64,000 nt of DNA from Rhizomys pruinosus (GCA_009823505.1 VZQC01006365.1:1330276-1394275); one strand, 5' to 3'; counted from the stretch's first letter, positions 9,900 to 20,466 are shown. The notes: generated by a model not told the origin, from the letters alone. Program-made: numbers and translations.

Positions 9900-11409
9900 T
9901 CACAGTGAAAAAATAATCTGAAAAACCCAAATAATACATCCTCACTAATCACTACCAGTCCTCTAGAAGAGTTCTACACTGAGAAGCCCCTAGAGATAAC
10001 CAAAGGTACAGAATCTAAAAGAACAGTCATGAACAGGATCAAAGAACTCAGTGAATTTAAAGAACACACAGAGAAATCAAAGAAGTTATGGGTTAAATTC
10101 TGATTGAATTCACAAAAGAGACAAATATTAAAAAAAAAAAAAAAACCTCAGGCTGGAATGAAGAAAGAAGTGGAACATGCAATAAACCAACTGGAAACAA
10201 TGGGGGGAAGCCTCAGCAATAGAATGAATGAAATGGAAAACAGAATATCAAGACTGGATGATCAAGAGAAAACTGGACTGCTCAAGCAAAGATTATGAAA
10301 ACTGAAAATAAACAGGAATGAAATATGCCGGGAATGTGGAGCACCACAAAAAGACCAAACTTACATGTCATAGGCTACAGGAAGGAGAAGAATCTCAGGA
10401 TAATATTTTTTTTCAAATTTTTTTTATTAATTTTATTTATTTCTGTATGTGTATGAATGTACTGTCTGCATGCAAGTCTGTGCACCCGTGTCATGCAACG
10501 CCACGGAGTTCAGAAGAGGGTCTCGGATTCCCCTGGAACTGGAGTTCTCCTGGAATTGGAGTTTCAGATGGTTCTCAGCCGCCATGTGGGTGCTGGGGAT
10601 CGAACCCGGGTCCTCTGTAAGAGTGGTAGGCGCTCGTAACTGCTAGGCTATCTCTCCAGCCCAGCAGTCGGCGCTCTTAACCGCTAGGCCATCTCTCCAG
10701 CCCCCAGGATAATATTTTTGACCAGATGTTCAAGAGGATTGTAGAAGAAAATTTCCCCAAATTAAGGAAAACATAGGAATGGAATATGCAGGAAATGTGA
10801 GACACCATGGAAAGACCAAACCTACATATCATAGGCATAGAGGAAGGAGAATCTCAGAATAGTGGTATTTACCAGATCTTCAACAGGATTGTAGAAGAAA
10901 ATTTCCCCATATTTAGGAAAGACATCCCCATACAAGAAGCACATAGAATACCAAATAGCACCAGAAAAGTTACTCCCCATGCCATATCATAGTAAAAACA
11001 CTAAATGTACAAAAAAAAGAGAATACTGAAAGCCCCCCAAAGGGAAAAAAAAGTCACATATAAAGGAAAGCTCATCCAAATTATGGCTCACTTTTCAATG
11101 CAAACTATGAAAGCAGGAACAGCTTGGATCAAAGTATTCCCAGTTCTAAATGACCATAGATGCCAACCCAGAATACATTACCCAGCAAAAATGTCTATTA
11201 TAGGTGAAGGAGAAAGGAAAACCTTCCATGACTTGATTAGACTGAAAGAATTCATGTCCAGAAAACCAGCACTTAGGAGAATACTTGAAGGAATACAAAG
11301 AGCTGATGGAAGTGACAACTATACCCAAGGGGCAACAGAAAGAAATGATATGAGTTGTAACTGTGGAAACACAAAGTTAGACCAAGAATGCAAACAGAAA
11401 TTAAAATGA
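9900..11409 (+). pseudogene. L1 ORF1 (RNA-binding coiled-coil protein), broken
   Basis: ORF1p normally forms trimers through an N-terminal coiled coil and coats L1 RNA. Here the Lys/Glu-rich coiled-coil part is visible from about 9,990 to 10,310, the central RNA-recognition region at 10,800-10,990 (NLHIIGI...EAHRIPN-type motif), and the C-terminal domain at 11,005-11,409 (YPAKMSIIGEG...REFM-like block). Frameshifts separate all three, a 16-base A run lies at about 10,130, and a SINE with target-site duplications splits the gene at 10,411-10,704. It cannot make a functional protein. Confidence 0.88.
10411..10704 (-). mobile_element. B3-type SINE (long form) with duplicated 5' end
   Basis: Exact 15-bp target-site duplication CAGGATAATATTTTT at 10,396-10,410 and 10,705-10,719. 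The element head (GCTAGGC.ATCTCTCCAGCCC on the plus strand) occurs twice in tandem at about 10,640-10,662 and 10,684-10,704, so about 42 bp of 5' sequence is duplicated. A and B boxes are intact; CpGs are retained. Confidence 0.95.
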
Positions 11410-11709
11410 TGGAAACCAATACACATCTCTAAATAATAACTTTAAATATCAATGGACTGAAATCCCCAATTAAAAGATACAGCCTATTATAATAGATTAA
11501 GAAACAAAAATCCATCTATTGTTTTGTTCTTTTTTTACTGCAAAAAAGCCATCTCGCCTTCAAGGACAAGCACTATTTTCAGGTGAAAGGATGGAAAAAA
11601 GTATTCCAAGGAAATGGCACTAATAAGCAAGCAGGAGTTGCTATTCTAGTATCAGATAAAATAGACTTCAAACTAAAACTAATCAGAAGAGATAAAAAAG
11701 GTGAATTCC

Positions 11710-11960
11710 GGGCTGGAGAGATGGCCTAGCGGTTAAGAGCGCCGACCGCTCTTACAGAGGAGCCGGGTTCGATCCCCAGCACCCACATGGCGGCCGAGAG
11801 CCGTCTGAAACTCCAATTCCAGGAGAACTCCAGTTCCAGGGGAATCCGACACCCTCTTCTGACCTCCGCGGCATTGCACGACACGGGTGCACAAACTTGC
11901 ATGCAGACAGTACATTCATACACATAAAGAAATAAATAAAATAAAAAAAAATTAAAAAAA
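11710..11960 (+). mobile_element. B3-type SINE (long form), young
   Basis: Target-site duplication AAAAGGTGAATTCC on both sides (before 11,710 and at 11,961-11,974). Shows the consensus long form: A box TGGCCTAGCGG, B box GGTTCGATCCCC, and the 17-bp tandem duplication AACTCCAATTCCAGGAG / AACTCCAGTTCCAGGGG. Confidence 0.96.
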
Positions 11961-12494
11961 AAAAGGTGAATTCCTTCTTCTCAAAGAAACAATTAACCAA
12001 GAAGATATTACAATCATTAATTTATAGTCACTAAACTCTGGTGCATACAACTTCACAGACATAACAGTACAGGACTTTAAGACATAAATTAATCCCACAC
12101 ACTTTTAGTAGGGGACTTCAATACCTCACTGTCTCTATTAGACAGATCAGCCAGGCAAAGAATAAAGAGAAAGACATCTGAATTAAACAATATCATACAT
12201 CAAATGGACCTAACAGACATCTACCAAATATATTCAACCAAAGCAGCAAAGAATATACTTTCTATTCAGCTCCCCATTAAAATTTCTCCAAAATTGACCA
12301 CATACTGAGGCGCAAAACAAAACTCAATAAATTAAAAAAAAAAAGAAAGAAAATTCCACGCATTCTGTCAGACCACAATGCAATAAAGCTTAATATCAAC
12401 ACGAGAAGAAGCCCTGATAACTACACGAACTCACGGAGATTAAACACTTCTGAAGAATGAATGGGTCAAAGGAGAAATTTAAGATAGCAATAAA

Positions 12495-12752
12495 GGGGCT
12501 GGAGAGATGGCCTAGCGGTTAAGAGCGCCGACTGCTCTTACAGAGGACCCGGGTTCGATCCCCAGCACCCACATGGCGGCTGAGAACCGTCAAATCCTCA
12601 GAATCCAATTCCAGGAGAACTCCGTTCCAGGGGAACCGAGACCGTCTTCTGACCTCCGCGGCTTGCACGACACGGGTGCACAAACTTGCATGCAGACAGT
12701 ACATTCATACACACAGAATAAATAAAATTAATAAAAAAAAATTAAAAAAAAA
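12495..12752 (+). mobile_element. B3-type SINE (long form), young
   Basis: Target-site duplication AAGATAGCAATAAA at 12,481-12,494 and 12,753-12,766. Near-consensus head; a short insertion/substitution disturbs the duplicated middle (GTCAAATCCTCAGAATCC). Confidence 0.95.
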
Positions 12753-12849
12753 AAGATAGCAATAAAAGTATTCCTGAAAGTAAATGAAAAAGACAATCCA
12801 ACAAAACAAAACCTCTGGGAAACTTTAAAAGCAGTCTAAAGAGGGAAAT

Positions 12850-12999
12850 ATTTTTGGTCTTTTCGAGACAGGGTCTCCCTTGTAGCCCCAGGCTGTCCTG
12901 AAAACTCACTGTAGACCAAGCTGGCTTGAACTCACAAAGATCCGCCTGCCTCTGCCTCCCAAGTGCTAGGATTAAAGGCATGTGCCACCACGCCCAGCC
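12850..12999 (-). mobile_element. B1 SINE, young
   Basis: TTTTTGGTCTTTTCGAGACAG to CACCACGCCCAGCC on the plus strand. Target-site duplication TAAAGAGGGAAAT on both sides. Confidence 0.95.
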
Positions 13000-13023
13000 T
13001 AAAGAGGGAAATTTAGAGCTCAA

Positions 13024-13064
13024 GTGCTACATAAAAAAAAAAAAAAAAAAAAAACCATAGATGC
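13024..13064. repeat. A-rich run
   Basis: About 22 consecutive A residues near 13,034-13,054, followed by (AACAA)n-like sequence to about 13,090, within L1 ORF2. Confidence 0.85.
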
Positions 13065-13406
13065 CAACACAAAACAAACAAACAAAAAACCCAGAAAGAG
13101 CACAAAGAAGTTATTTAACATTGCAATTCAAAACACTTGAAAGACCACAAGTGAATTTCAAACTCAACAGCCAAAAAAAAAAAACAAAAAGCAGAGCAGA
13201 GATTAACGAAAGGTAAACAAAGAAAACAATACAAATAATCACAGCTGGTTGTTTGAAAGGATTAGGAAGATAAACAGACCTTCAGACCTTTAACCAAAAG
13301 AAAGAGCAACTCCAAATCAACAAAATTAGAGATGAAACGGGAAATATCACGATAGACAACAAAAAGATTCAGAACATTATATGAGATACTTTAAAAACTT
13401 ATACTC

Positions 13407-13556
13407 GGAGCCGGGCGTGGTGGTGCATGCATTTAATCATAGCACTTGGGAGGCAAGGCAGGCGATCTTTGTGAGTTCAAGGCAGCCTGGTCTACAGAGT
13501 GAGTTCCAGGACAGCTGGGGTACAGGGAGACCGCTCAACCCAACAAAACAAAAAAA
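13407..13556 (+). mobile_element. B1 SINE
   Basis: GAGCCGGGCGTGGTGGTGCA through TACAGGGAGACC, with flanking duplication AACTTATACT/AACCTATACT. It abuts the next SINE. Confidence 0.93.
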
Positions 13557-13566
13557 ACCTATACTT

Positions 13567-13797
13567 GGGGCTGGAGAGATGGCCTCAGCAGTTAAGAGCA
13601 CCGACTTCTCTTGCAGAGGACCCGGGGTCGAATTCCCAGCACCCACATGGTGGCTAAGAACCACCTTTAACTCCAGTTCCAGGGGAATCTGATGCCTCTT
13701 CTGACCCTGTGGAATTGCCACAACACGGGTGCACCAACCTACATGCAGACAGTACACTCATACGCATAAAAAATAATAAATAATTTTTTTTTAAAGT
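13567..13797 (+). mobile_element. B3-type SINE (short form)
   Basis: GGGCTGGAGAGATGGCCTCAG to CATACGCATAAAAAATAATA. Flanking CCTATACT repeats mark a target-site duplication shared with the adjacent B1, so the two inserted at nearly the same spot. Confidence 0.93.
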
Positions 13798-14030
13798 ATG
13801 AAACTCCCCCCCAAAAAACCTATACTCTATTAAGTTTGAAAACATAAAAGAAATGGATGAAGAATATCTTAAATCATGGGAATTGCCAAAGTAAAACCAA
13901 GAAGAATCAACAGCTTAAACAGACCCATAAATATGAGAAAATCAAACAATTAATTTAACACCTCCCAACTAAAAAAAGCCCAGGTCCAGATGGATTACAG
14001 CTGAATTTTACAGACATTAAAAGAAGATCT

Positions 14031-14285
14031 ATGGGCTGGAGAGATGGCCTAGCGGTTAAGAGGCCGACCACTCTTACGAGGACTGGGTTCGATCCCCAGC
14101 AACCCACATGGGCTGCCGAGAACCGTCTAAAACTCCAATTCCAGGAGAACTCCAGTTCCAGGGGACTCCGACACCCTCTTCTGACCTCCACGGCATTGCA
14201 CGACACGGTTGCACAAACTTGCAAGCAGACAGTACATTCATACACATACATAAATAAATAAAATTAATAATAAAAAAATAAAACT
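14031..14285 (+). mobile_element. B3-type SINE (long form)
   Basis: Target-site duplication TTAAAAGAAGATCT at 14,017-14,030 and 14,286-14,299. Contains the 17-bp duplication. A few single-base losses in the head (AAGAGGCCGACC, CTTACGAGGAC). Confidence 0.95.
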
Positions 14286-14436
14286 TTAAAAGAAGATCTA
14301 CAACCAGAATTACTTAAATTATTCAAAAAGATAGAAATAGAGAACTTCCACAGTCCCTCTATGAGGCCAGCTTCACTCTAATGCCAAAACCAGCTAAAGA
14401 TAAAACCAATAAAGTAAACTGTAACCTCATATCCTT

Positions 14437-15599
14437 TTTTTTTCTTTTTTTTATTTATTTTTAAGGGATTCTACAATACAATGACACAGTTGTTTGCAGA
14501 TAACATTGATGTTACTCAGTATGTCCATACAATTAAGTATTGGTGCATTTTGCAAGTATCTATGTCCAAATTTTGACAACCCAAGGTCCCATAGTCCAGT
14601 TGGGAAGCTTGTATGCACGGCATGTTGATCAATCAGGTGGTCCAGACTGTAGTTCCTGTAGTCTCATGATTTCACCCCTATCTCTCCACAGCCCTTACAA
14701 TCTACCACGCCTCCTCTTCCGCAGTTTGTCCTAGGCTTTGGAAAGGGGCACAAGTGGGTGAGAAGAAAACTTCTAATTTCTTTGGAGTTGTCATTTTTGG
14801 ACTCCAGTCTGTTGCAGTTTGTTTCCTTCAGGATTGACAGCTTTCCCAGTGATACCCTTTTCAGTTAACTAACAAAGCTCAAGCTATTGGATGTACAGGC
14901 ATGTAAGCAGTACCACTTATTGTGTCAAGCTAAGTGTGAGCATAGACACAGATGCTTGGGATGGTATGCTAATCCGCAAACTGTGGTTTCTCTATAAAGG
15001 GGTGATAAGTTCTTATTGTGGCTTATAAAATCTCCTAACCACTAGAGGACATAAACTTGTGGCATCAGTCGCGTGGTTTATTCCTCCAAGGAGAGACTAA
15101 TAGCCAAATAGTTTTGGGATATAATATAGGCACTTGGCTGCCACTTTGCACAGTATCTCCAGGCTGTTGAGTGTAGCTGATATTTTTGGAGGAGTCTTGT
15201 TTGTCTCGGGAACCAATATTTTGCTGTATTGCTGTAGTGGCCTTTGGTAACGCTCTCTAGCATTTCAGAGGCCAGTTGTACGCTAGCAAGTGACGTCTCA
15301 TAACATTTTTCATGCTCACACCAGGTCTTCAACAACAGGGACTTACTGCCTTTCTCCTTGCATATATCCCACTTATAGGCAAAAGGCCTTTATAATTTGG
15401 GGGGGTGGGTTTGAATCCCCTAGCCAACATCTCCTAGGCAGAATAATTCATTGCTGATGTCAGAGCTTTCCTGTAGTGATATACTTTGCTTAATTACACA
15501 ACTTATAAACACTTTACTATTGAATTTGGCTCTAGATAGAGAAATATCTTTTCACAGTTCCTATGCCTATCAATCAGTTAATACGTTGTGCCTGTTTTA
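14437..15599 (-). mobile_element. 1.16-kb antisense retroposon (L1 3'-UTR-like family)
   Basis: Flanked by an exact 15-bp duplication TAACCTCATATCCTT (14,422-14,436 and 15,600-15,614) and starting on the plus strand with a poly-T tract, so it is a reverse-transcribed insertion on the minus strand. Related fragments occur at 39,926-40,180 and 45,965-46,100 (AAACCAATT..CAAG, CCCA..GTCCCA). An 85-codon minus-strand frame at 15,078-15,335 is unrecognised and probably fortuitous. Best guess: a 5'-truncated LINE whose 3' UTR is unlike the other L1s here. Confidence 0.75.
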
Positions 15600-16001
15600 T
15601 AACCTCATATCCTTAATGAATATAGATAGAAAAAATTTTTAACAAAATATTTGCAAACCACATACAGGAACACATCAAAAAGGTCATACACCACAATTAA
15701 GTCAGATTTATTCTAGAGATGCAGGATGATTCAATATATGTAAGTCAATAAATGTCATAAGCCATATGAATAGACTAAATACAAGATACACATGATCATC
15801 TCAACACATGCAGAAAAGGCCTTTGATAAAATTCAACATGCTTTACACTTAAAGTCTTAGAGGGAATTGGATTGGAGGGAACATTCCTCATAATTAAAGA
15901 ACAAACCCATAGCCAATATCATTCTAAATGGAGAAAAATGGGAAGCATTCCCCTTAAAATCAGGAACCTGGCAAGGTTCTCCACTATCTCCACTCGCCTG
16001 T

Positions 16002-16154
16002 TGTTTTTTTGGTCTTTTCGAGACAGGGTCTCCTTGTAGCCCCAGCTGTCCTGGAACTCACTCTGTAGACCAGGCTGGCCTTGAACTCACAAAGATCCGC
16101 CTGCCTCTGCCTCCTAAGTGCTAGGATTAAAGGCGTGAGCCACCACGCCCGGCT
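16002..16154 (-). mobile_element. B1 SINE, young
   Basis: TTTTTTGGTCTTTTCGAGAC to CACCACGCCCGGC on the plus strand, with flanking TTCTCCACT repeats (15,976 and 16,155). Confidence 0.94.
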
Positions 16155-16335
16155 TCTCCACTCCCTTTTAACATAGGTTATAAAATTATTCTACAAAAAT
16201 CAGTAGCATTCCTATATTTCAAAAACAAGCAACTAGAGAATGAACACATGGAATCCCTCCCATTCACAATAGCCTAAAAAAAAAATCTCAGAACAAACCT
16301 GACCAAAGAGATTAAAGATCTCTACAACGTGATAA

Positions 16336-16572
16336 TAGAGTGGACTACTGAGATGCAGTTCAAGGGAACTTGTAGTTCTGTGTAAAAGTTCTATAGTAAG
16401 AATTCCTGCCATGAGATAAGCTACAAAAGCATTGTAATTCTTCAATAAACTACCTGCTTCGTCGTCAGCCTACAGGTCCTCCTCGTCCCAGCTGTTTCTG
16501 TGTCTTTATTTTCCTTCATGTCCAACCTTGCCACTCAGATTTGAGGAGCCCCACAGCCAGATTGTGGGAACC
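16336..16572 (+). mobile_element. 5' LTR (partial) of the ERV
   Basis: Aligns with 20,005-20,232: AAAGTTCTATA.TAAG, GCAATAAACTACCTGCTT-like polyadenylation signal (CAATAAACTACC near 16,443) and GCCTACAGGTCCTCCT. U3 appears truncated at the L1 junction. Confidence 0.75.
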
Positions 16573-16592
16573 TGGTGACTGAACAAGGGACC
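16573..16592 (+). other. Primer-binding site resembling tRNA-Lys
   Basis: TGGTGACTGAACAAGGGACC matches a Lys-type primer site apart from three substitutions and one inserted A. Its position immediately after the LTR end is right. Confidence 0.65.
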
Positions 16593-16728
16593 TAAGTATG
16601 GGGAAGGGAATGTGGCAACAATATTGAATACCAGGATGTCAGGTAAGGGGTTTGTCCTGAGTTCACAGAATAGTTAGGAGTAAAATAATAATGTACAAAC
16701 AGGTTCTAAGTAGTATGCCCTATTTCTT

Positions 16729-16988
16729 TTCTTTTTTTTATAATTTTTTTTATTAATATTATTTATTTCTGTATGTGTATGAATGTACCGTCTGCATGCA
16801 AGTCTGTGCACCCGTGTCGTGCAACGCCGCGGAGTTCAGAAGAGGGTCTCGGATTCCCCTGGAACTGGAGTTCTCCTGGAATTGGAGCTTCAGAAGGTTC
16901 TCAGCCGCCATGTGGGTGCTGGGGATCGAACCCGGGTCCTCTGCAAGAGCGGTCAGCGCTCTTAACCGCTAGGCCATCTCTCCAGCCC
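16729..16988 (-). mobile_element. B3-type SINE (long form), young
   Basis: Perfect 17-bp target-site duplication AGTATGCCCTATTTCTT (16,712-16,728 and 16,989-17,005). Head, boxes and 17-bp duplication intact. It inserted into the ERV leader. Confidence 0.97.
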
Positions 16989-17379
16989 AGTATGCCCTAT
17001 TTCTTCACATGCTTTGCTGCATGCTTTGTGACTGCTCTTGCAAAGTTTCACCCAAAGGATTGGAATACTTTTTAGATTTTGTCCAGGTGATCTGTCCTTG
17101 ATCACCTGAAGAGGGGATTGCTAACTTAGGAACTTTATAAAAAGTATGTAAGAAATTAAAAGATGAACATGGGCTGCAGGGCTGCAAGCTTTTCTGATTG
17201 GAATTTTTGCTTTGTGAAAACTCATTTGTGATTGCCTTGATCCTAAATATAAGATTGGCAGACTCACTGTTCACCATTTTTCTAAACTCATTTCCCTGTG
17301 TTGTTCAGCATTCAGCTACCCACCCCCATTAGACAACACAGAGCACAATAAAATTTAATTTGAGCTGTTTCGCTTGCTG

Positions 17380-17835
17380 TGCATTCTGAGGATGAGGAGG
17401 AACTTTCTCTTTTTGATAGCACAGGAGTGGGTCCAGAGGCAATCCCCACTAGAGTATATGTGGTCTGTACCAGAAGGAACTAGTAGTGAGTGGGACTACT
17501 TAGAAGGAGTAGATTGACTATAAAAGGATTTCATGTCCTTCCTGGGTTATATTTTGATTACACTGCAGAAATTAAAGCCATGCCTCAGTCTCCTATGGGA
17601 GTATCTACTGTCACTACAGGACAACCCCAGTCTCAGCTCATTATCCTCCCTTGAGGACCCTGGTTAGCAGACTTTCAAGACACTTGCACTTGGTTCCTCT
17701 TCTCTGGCATTTAGGTTAGAAACAGTAGGACTAGGACATGCCTAAATGACATTAATTTCAGGGTAAAGCTTTTCAAGGTCTTATTGATATCAGAACTGAC
17801 ATTGTCTTCTCGATCTCAAACATTGGCCCCTTGAG
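17380..17835 (+). pseudogene. ERV dUTPase-protease remnant
   Basis: A degraded dUTPase-like region at about 17,420-17,650 is followed at about 17,775-17,830 by a degraded retroviral aspartyl-protease active-site block. In-frame stops and a run of 17 A residues (from about 17,839) interrupt it. In class-II retroviruses dUTPase is encoded at the start of the pro frame, which is the order seen here. The gag region that should precede it is largely deleted. Non-functional. Confidence 0.6.
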
Positions 17836-17839
17836 TGTA

Positions 17840-18430
17840 AAAAAAAAAAAAAAAAGGCTTATACTCACCGGAACTCAGACAGATGAAAAATCCTGAAAAA
17901 AAATAAATTGGTTTATTTGGGAATCGCTGGAGGGACATCAAGGTACTTTGCCCTCCAGTGGCCATGGGACCTGGAAAGAATACACGGCTCTGTAAAAGGG
18001 AACCAGGGGGCTCTTGTGATTTTATGACTTTGCTTTATTTCTTCATCCATGCACAAGCACTGAAAAACAGAGAGAGCTCGGCTCTTATACTCATCAGAGT
18101 CACAGATGAATATTTATAGAACAATTAATATAATAAAATGACCAGAATGTAGTAGTTCAGTGACACATGAGCAAGATAGCATTAGCACCATAGTATGCCT
18201 TTCTGAGAGAACAGTGTCTCTTGAGAAACTAAGGGAGTACTGGAATTCTGAAGAAAACTCCTCAGCAAGCCTTGTTGCATAAACTTTCTCATGAGACAAG
18301 GCTGTCCAGGCATGTATGCTCAAGGTCACAGCTTAATTTACCAAACTTATTTCTAAAATCATAGGAATATTATTTCACAGTCTCTACCAAGTACTTTTCA
18401 TCCTTAATGTACATACTTATTCCCTTACAT
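17840..18430 (-). mobile_element. Antisense LTR-like insertion in the ERV
   Basis: Read on the minus strand, a TATA-like GTATAAGAGCCGAGC (about 18,080) is followed some 50 bases later by a polyadenylation signal (GAAATAAAGC, about 18,035) and a U5-like stretch, the layout of an LTR promoter. A paired phrase GCTCTTATACTCA.C appears at both 17,860 and 18,085. The pol sequence resumes on the far side. Boundaries approximate. Confidence 0.5.
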
Positions 18431-18444
18431 CCCTGTTAACATAT

Positions 18445-19400
18445 AGGGAAGAGATGTCCTGTCACAGATGGATATCATGAATATGCCCCTTCATTCACTA
18501 TTCCTAAGCAAATGTTTCAATGGTGATATGACCTTAGAACGGGTTTTGGTAAACAATAATAGTGGATTCTTGAACCTTTCTGCCATCACCTGGTCAAGGA
18601 AGGGAAGCGCTGGGTTTTTCTGTGGGCCACTGATACCTCCTTCTCCCAGACATGCAGATTCTATCATTTGAATAGTTCCAAGCCAGTCTAGGTGGATCAG
18701 TGGCCCTTACCCAAGGAGAATTTAGCTGCTGCTGCTGAGTCAGTTCAGGCAGGACATATTGAACCTTTCACAAGTCCTTGGAATTTCCCTATTATTGTAA
18801 TAAAGAAAAACCCAGAAATGGCAGTTGTTAGAGTTGTCAATCAAGTTGTGAAACTAATGAGTTCATTATGATCTGGGCTACCTACTCTGACCGGTATTCC
18901 TTTTAATTGGTTATAATTGTAGACCTTAACAATGCATTGTTTATCATTCCATTACATCCACAAGACCCTCCTCACCTTGCCTTTAGTCTTCCTTAAAATT
19001 TCAGGAACCAATATATTGATTCCAATGGAAATTCCTACCTCAGGCTACAGCTAACAGTCCTACTTTATGACAGTAACATATTTCACCTATTCTTTCCCCT
19101 TATGCAGCATTTTCCTCATGTAATGCTTTTACACTCTTCGGATGATCTTTTGCTTCATAAGCCATATGTATTTTATGTGGCACCATACTCTGCTGAGATC
19201 AATTAAACTGGGCTGGCTCCTACTCTTGCAATTTGTGGAGGGGTTCCAACTTGATTATCAGGTACTGTTTCTGGACTTGAAGGTTGCCTTCCGCTTAACC
19301 AGGTGAAACACAAGGTTTGTGGATTTAGTGCTTGGGAGAAAGATGAGACTCAATTCTCCAACCATTAGTGAGCTCAAGCCAACCCAGCCCCAGTTTTTTT
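18445..19400 (+). pseudogene. ERV reverse transcriptase remnant
   Basis: From about 18,690 to 19,200 translated fragments in shifting frames give the N-terminal finger/palm signature of class-II retroviral RT (Trp-Pro-Leu start, the HIEP-type and S-P-W-N-type blocks, the I-V-I-K-K motif). A degraded catalytic Asp-Asp block lies near 19,135-19,160. Stops and frameshifts occur roughly every 100 bp. RNase H and integrase are not seen. Confidence 0.7.
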
Positions 19401-19489
19401 CCTTTTTTTATAAGGTTATAGCCATATAGCCATAGTCAGACCAATTTTCAGAACATGCCCCAGGAATAGGGTGCCTGAAGAAATCACTT

Positions 19490-19638
19490 GACCAGGTGTG
19501 GTGGCACATGCTTTTAATCCCAGCACTCAAGAGGCAGAGACTGATAGACCTCTGTGAGATTGAGGTCAGGCCATTCAGCTCTACATAGCTAGCTCTAGGG
19601 CGGCTGGGGCTACCGAAAGACCTTGTCAAAAAGAACCT
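19490..19638 (+). mobile_element. B1 SINE
   Basis: CCAGGTGTGGTGGCACATGC, AATCCCAGCACTCAAGAGG and GGGGCTACCGAAAGACC; moderately diverged. Confidence 0.88.
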
Positions 19639-20004
19639 CAAAATATGATGATGTACATACGTCTGAGAAGAAAACCCTCCATATCTTTGCATTCTATTTC
19701 TGTGTAAAATTTGGGAAGAAAATTTCCATGTATACTAAATGTGGACAAACTTTACTACCTTATCACTATTCCTCAAGCAGTACAGTATAAAAAGTATTTG
19801 TTAGGAGATGAGTTTTCAGGGCTGCAAGTTGCAGACTATTTGGCCACTAGACAATAGCTCACGTGATATGGCAAGGCCTAATCTGGCTAGCTCAGGGTGA
19901 AGCCTTAACTCAGTTTTCAGGTACATGTTTTTCTCTTACTAGTTCTGCTTGGGTGCTGCTGACACAAATACATATGATTAATGAAACTGCAATTACAAAC
20001 AATT

Positions 20005-20232
20005 GAGACTGTGTGGTTCAAAGGAATTTGTGGGTCTGGGTTAAAGTTCTATATAGTAAGGCTTCTTGCTTTGAGGCAAGGTAAAAAAGCACTGTAATTC
20101 TGCAATACACTACCTGCTTGATCATCAGCCTACAGGTCCTCCTGATCCCAATGTTTCTCTTTTTCTTCTTCATCCCCTACCTCCCATTCAGGTTTTAGGA
20201 GCCCCTGCAGCTGGACTGCAGCAATTATTTGC
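20005..20232 (+). mobile_element. 3' LTR (partial) of the ERV
   Basis: Collinear with the 5' terminal segment, including GCAATACACTACCTGCTT (polyadenylation signal mutated AATAAA to AATACA) and GCCTACAGGTCCTCCT. Its divergence from the 5' copy is appreciable, so the insertion is old. Confidence 0.72.
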
Positions 20233-20466
20233 ACATATACATTGTATTAGATAGTATAAGTTACCAGGAAAAGATTAAGATATGTTCAAACATGTGCATG
20301 AATTTTATTCAAATACTATACCATTTTATATAAATGACTTGAAAATCCACTGATATGGGTGTCTATAGAGTGTCCAAAAGCCTCTTTTCCTGATATACCA
20401 AGGGACAACTATAAAAATTTCTTTCTGGGTCTGAATTACCTCACTCAGGATGTTTGTTTCCTTTCT

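Larger units (their letters stand above)
9850..16335 (+). mobile_element. Old, nearly full-coding-length L1, heavily interrupted
   Basis: Contains ORF1 (to 11,409) then ORF2 (from about 11,425) in order and in sense, broken by many stops and by nested SINEs plus a 1.16-kb retroposon at 14,437-15,599. Similarity to the ORFs of the L1s at 20.9-27.8 kb and 33.8-36.8 kb is obvious. The copy stops within ORF2 at the ERV LTR boundary near 16,335, with no 3' UTR seen there. Confidence 0.9.
11425..16335 (+). pseudogene. L1 ORF2 (endonuclease/reverse transcriptase), broken
   Basis: Endonuclease-like sequence runs from 11,430 (TTAAATATCAATGGACTGAA opening, then GGAGTTGCTATTCTAGTATC near 11,635) to about 12,480. 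The connecting region and reverse-transcriptase N-terminus follow to 14,420, and RT/thumb sequence resumes at 15,600-16,330 (CAAAAAGGTCATACACCACA; GCAGAAAAGGCCTTTGATAA). Stops and indels occur throughout. Six SINEs and one long retroposon lie inside. The last part of ORF2, including the C-terminal cysteine motif, is missing. Confidence 0.88.
16336..20232 (+). mobile_element. Decayed class-II (ERVK-like) endogenous retrovirus
   Basis: Two related terminal segments (16,336-16,572 and 20,005-20,232) bracket remnants in retroviral order: tRNA-Lys-type primer site, a gag-like leader, dUTPase/protease, then reverse transcriptase. Most of gag and everything after mid-RT (RNase H, integrase, env) is missing. 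The dUTPase fused upstream of the protease points to a betaretrovirus/IAP/MMTV-like group. Multiple stops in every frame show it is inert. Confidence 0.8.

Noticed and set aside
10457..10639. Two SINEs in tandem at 10.4-10.7 kb
   Set aside because: Only about 42 bp of the head is repeated and a single exact target-site duplication encloses both, so it is one insertion with a partial duplication.
16773..17075. Recurrent 60-65-residue open frames (Cys-rich, starting Met-Tyr) repeated across the window
   Set aside because: All are antisense translations of the B3-type SINE, two overlapping frames per copy. Copies are open only because the consensus lacks stops.
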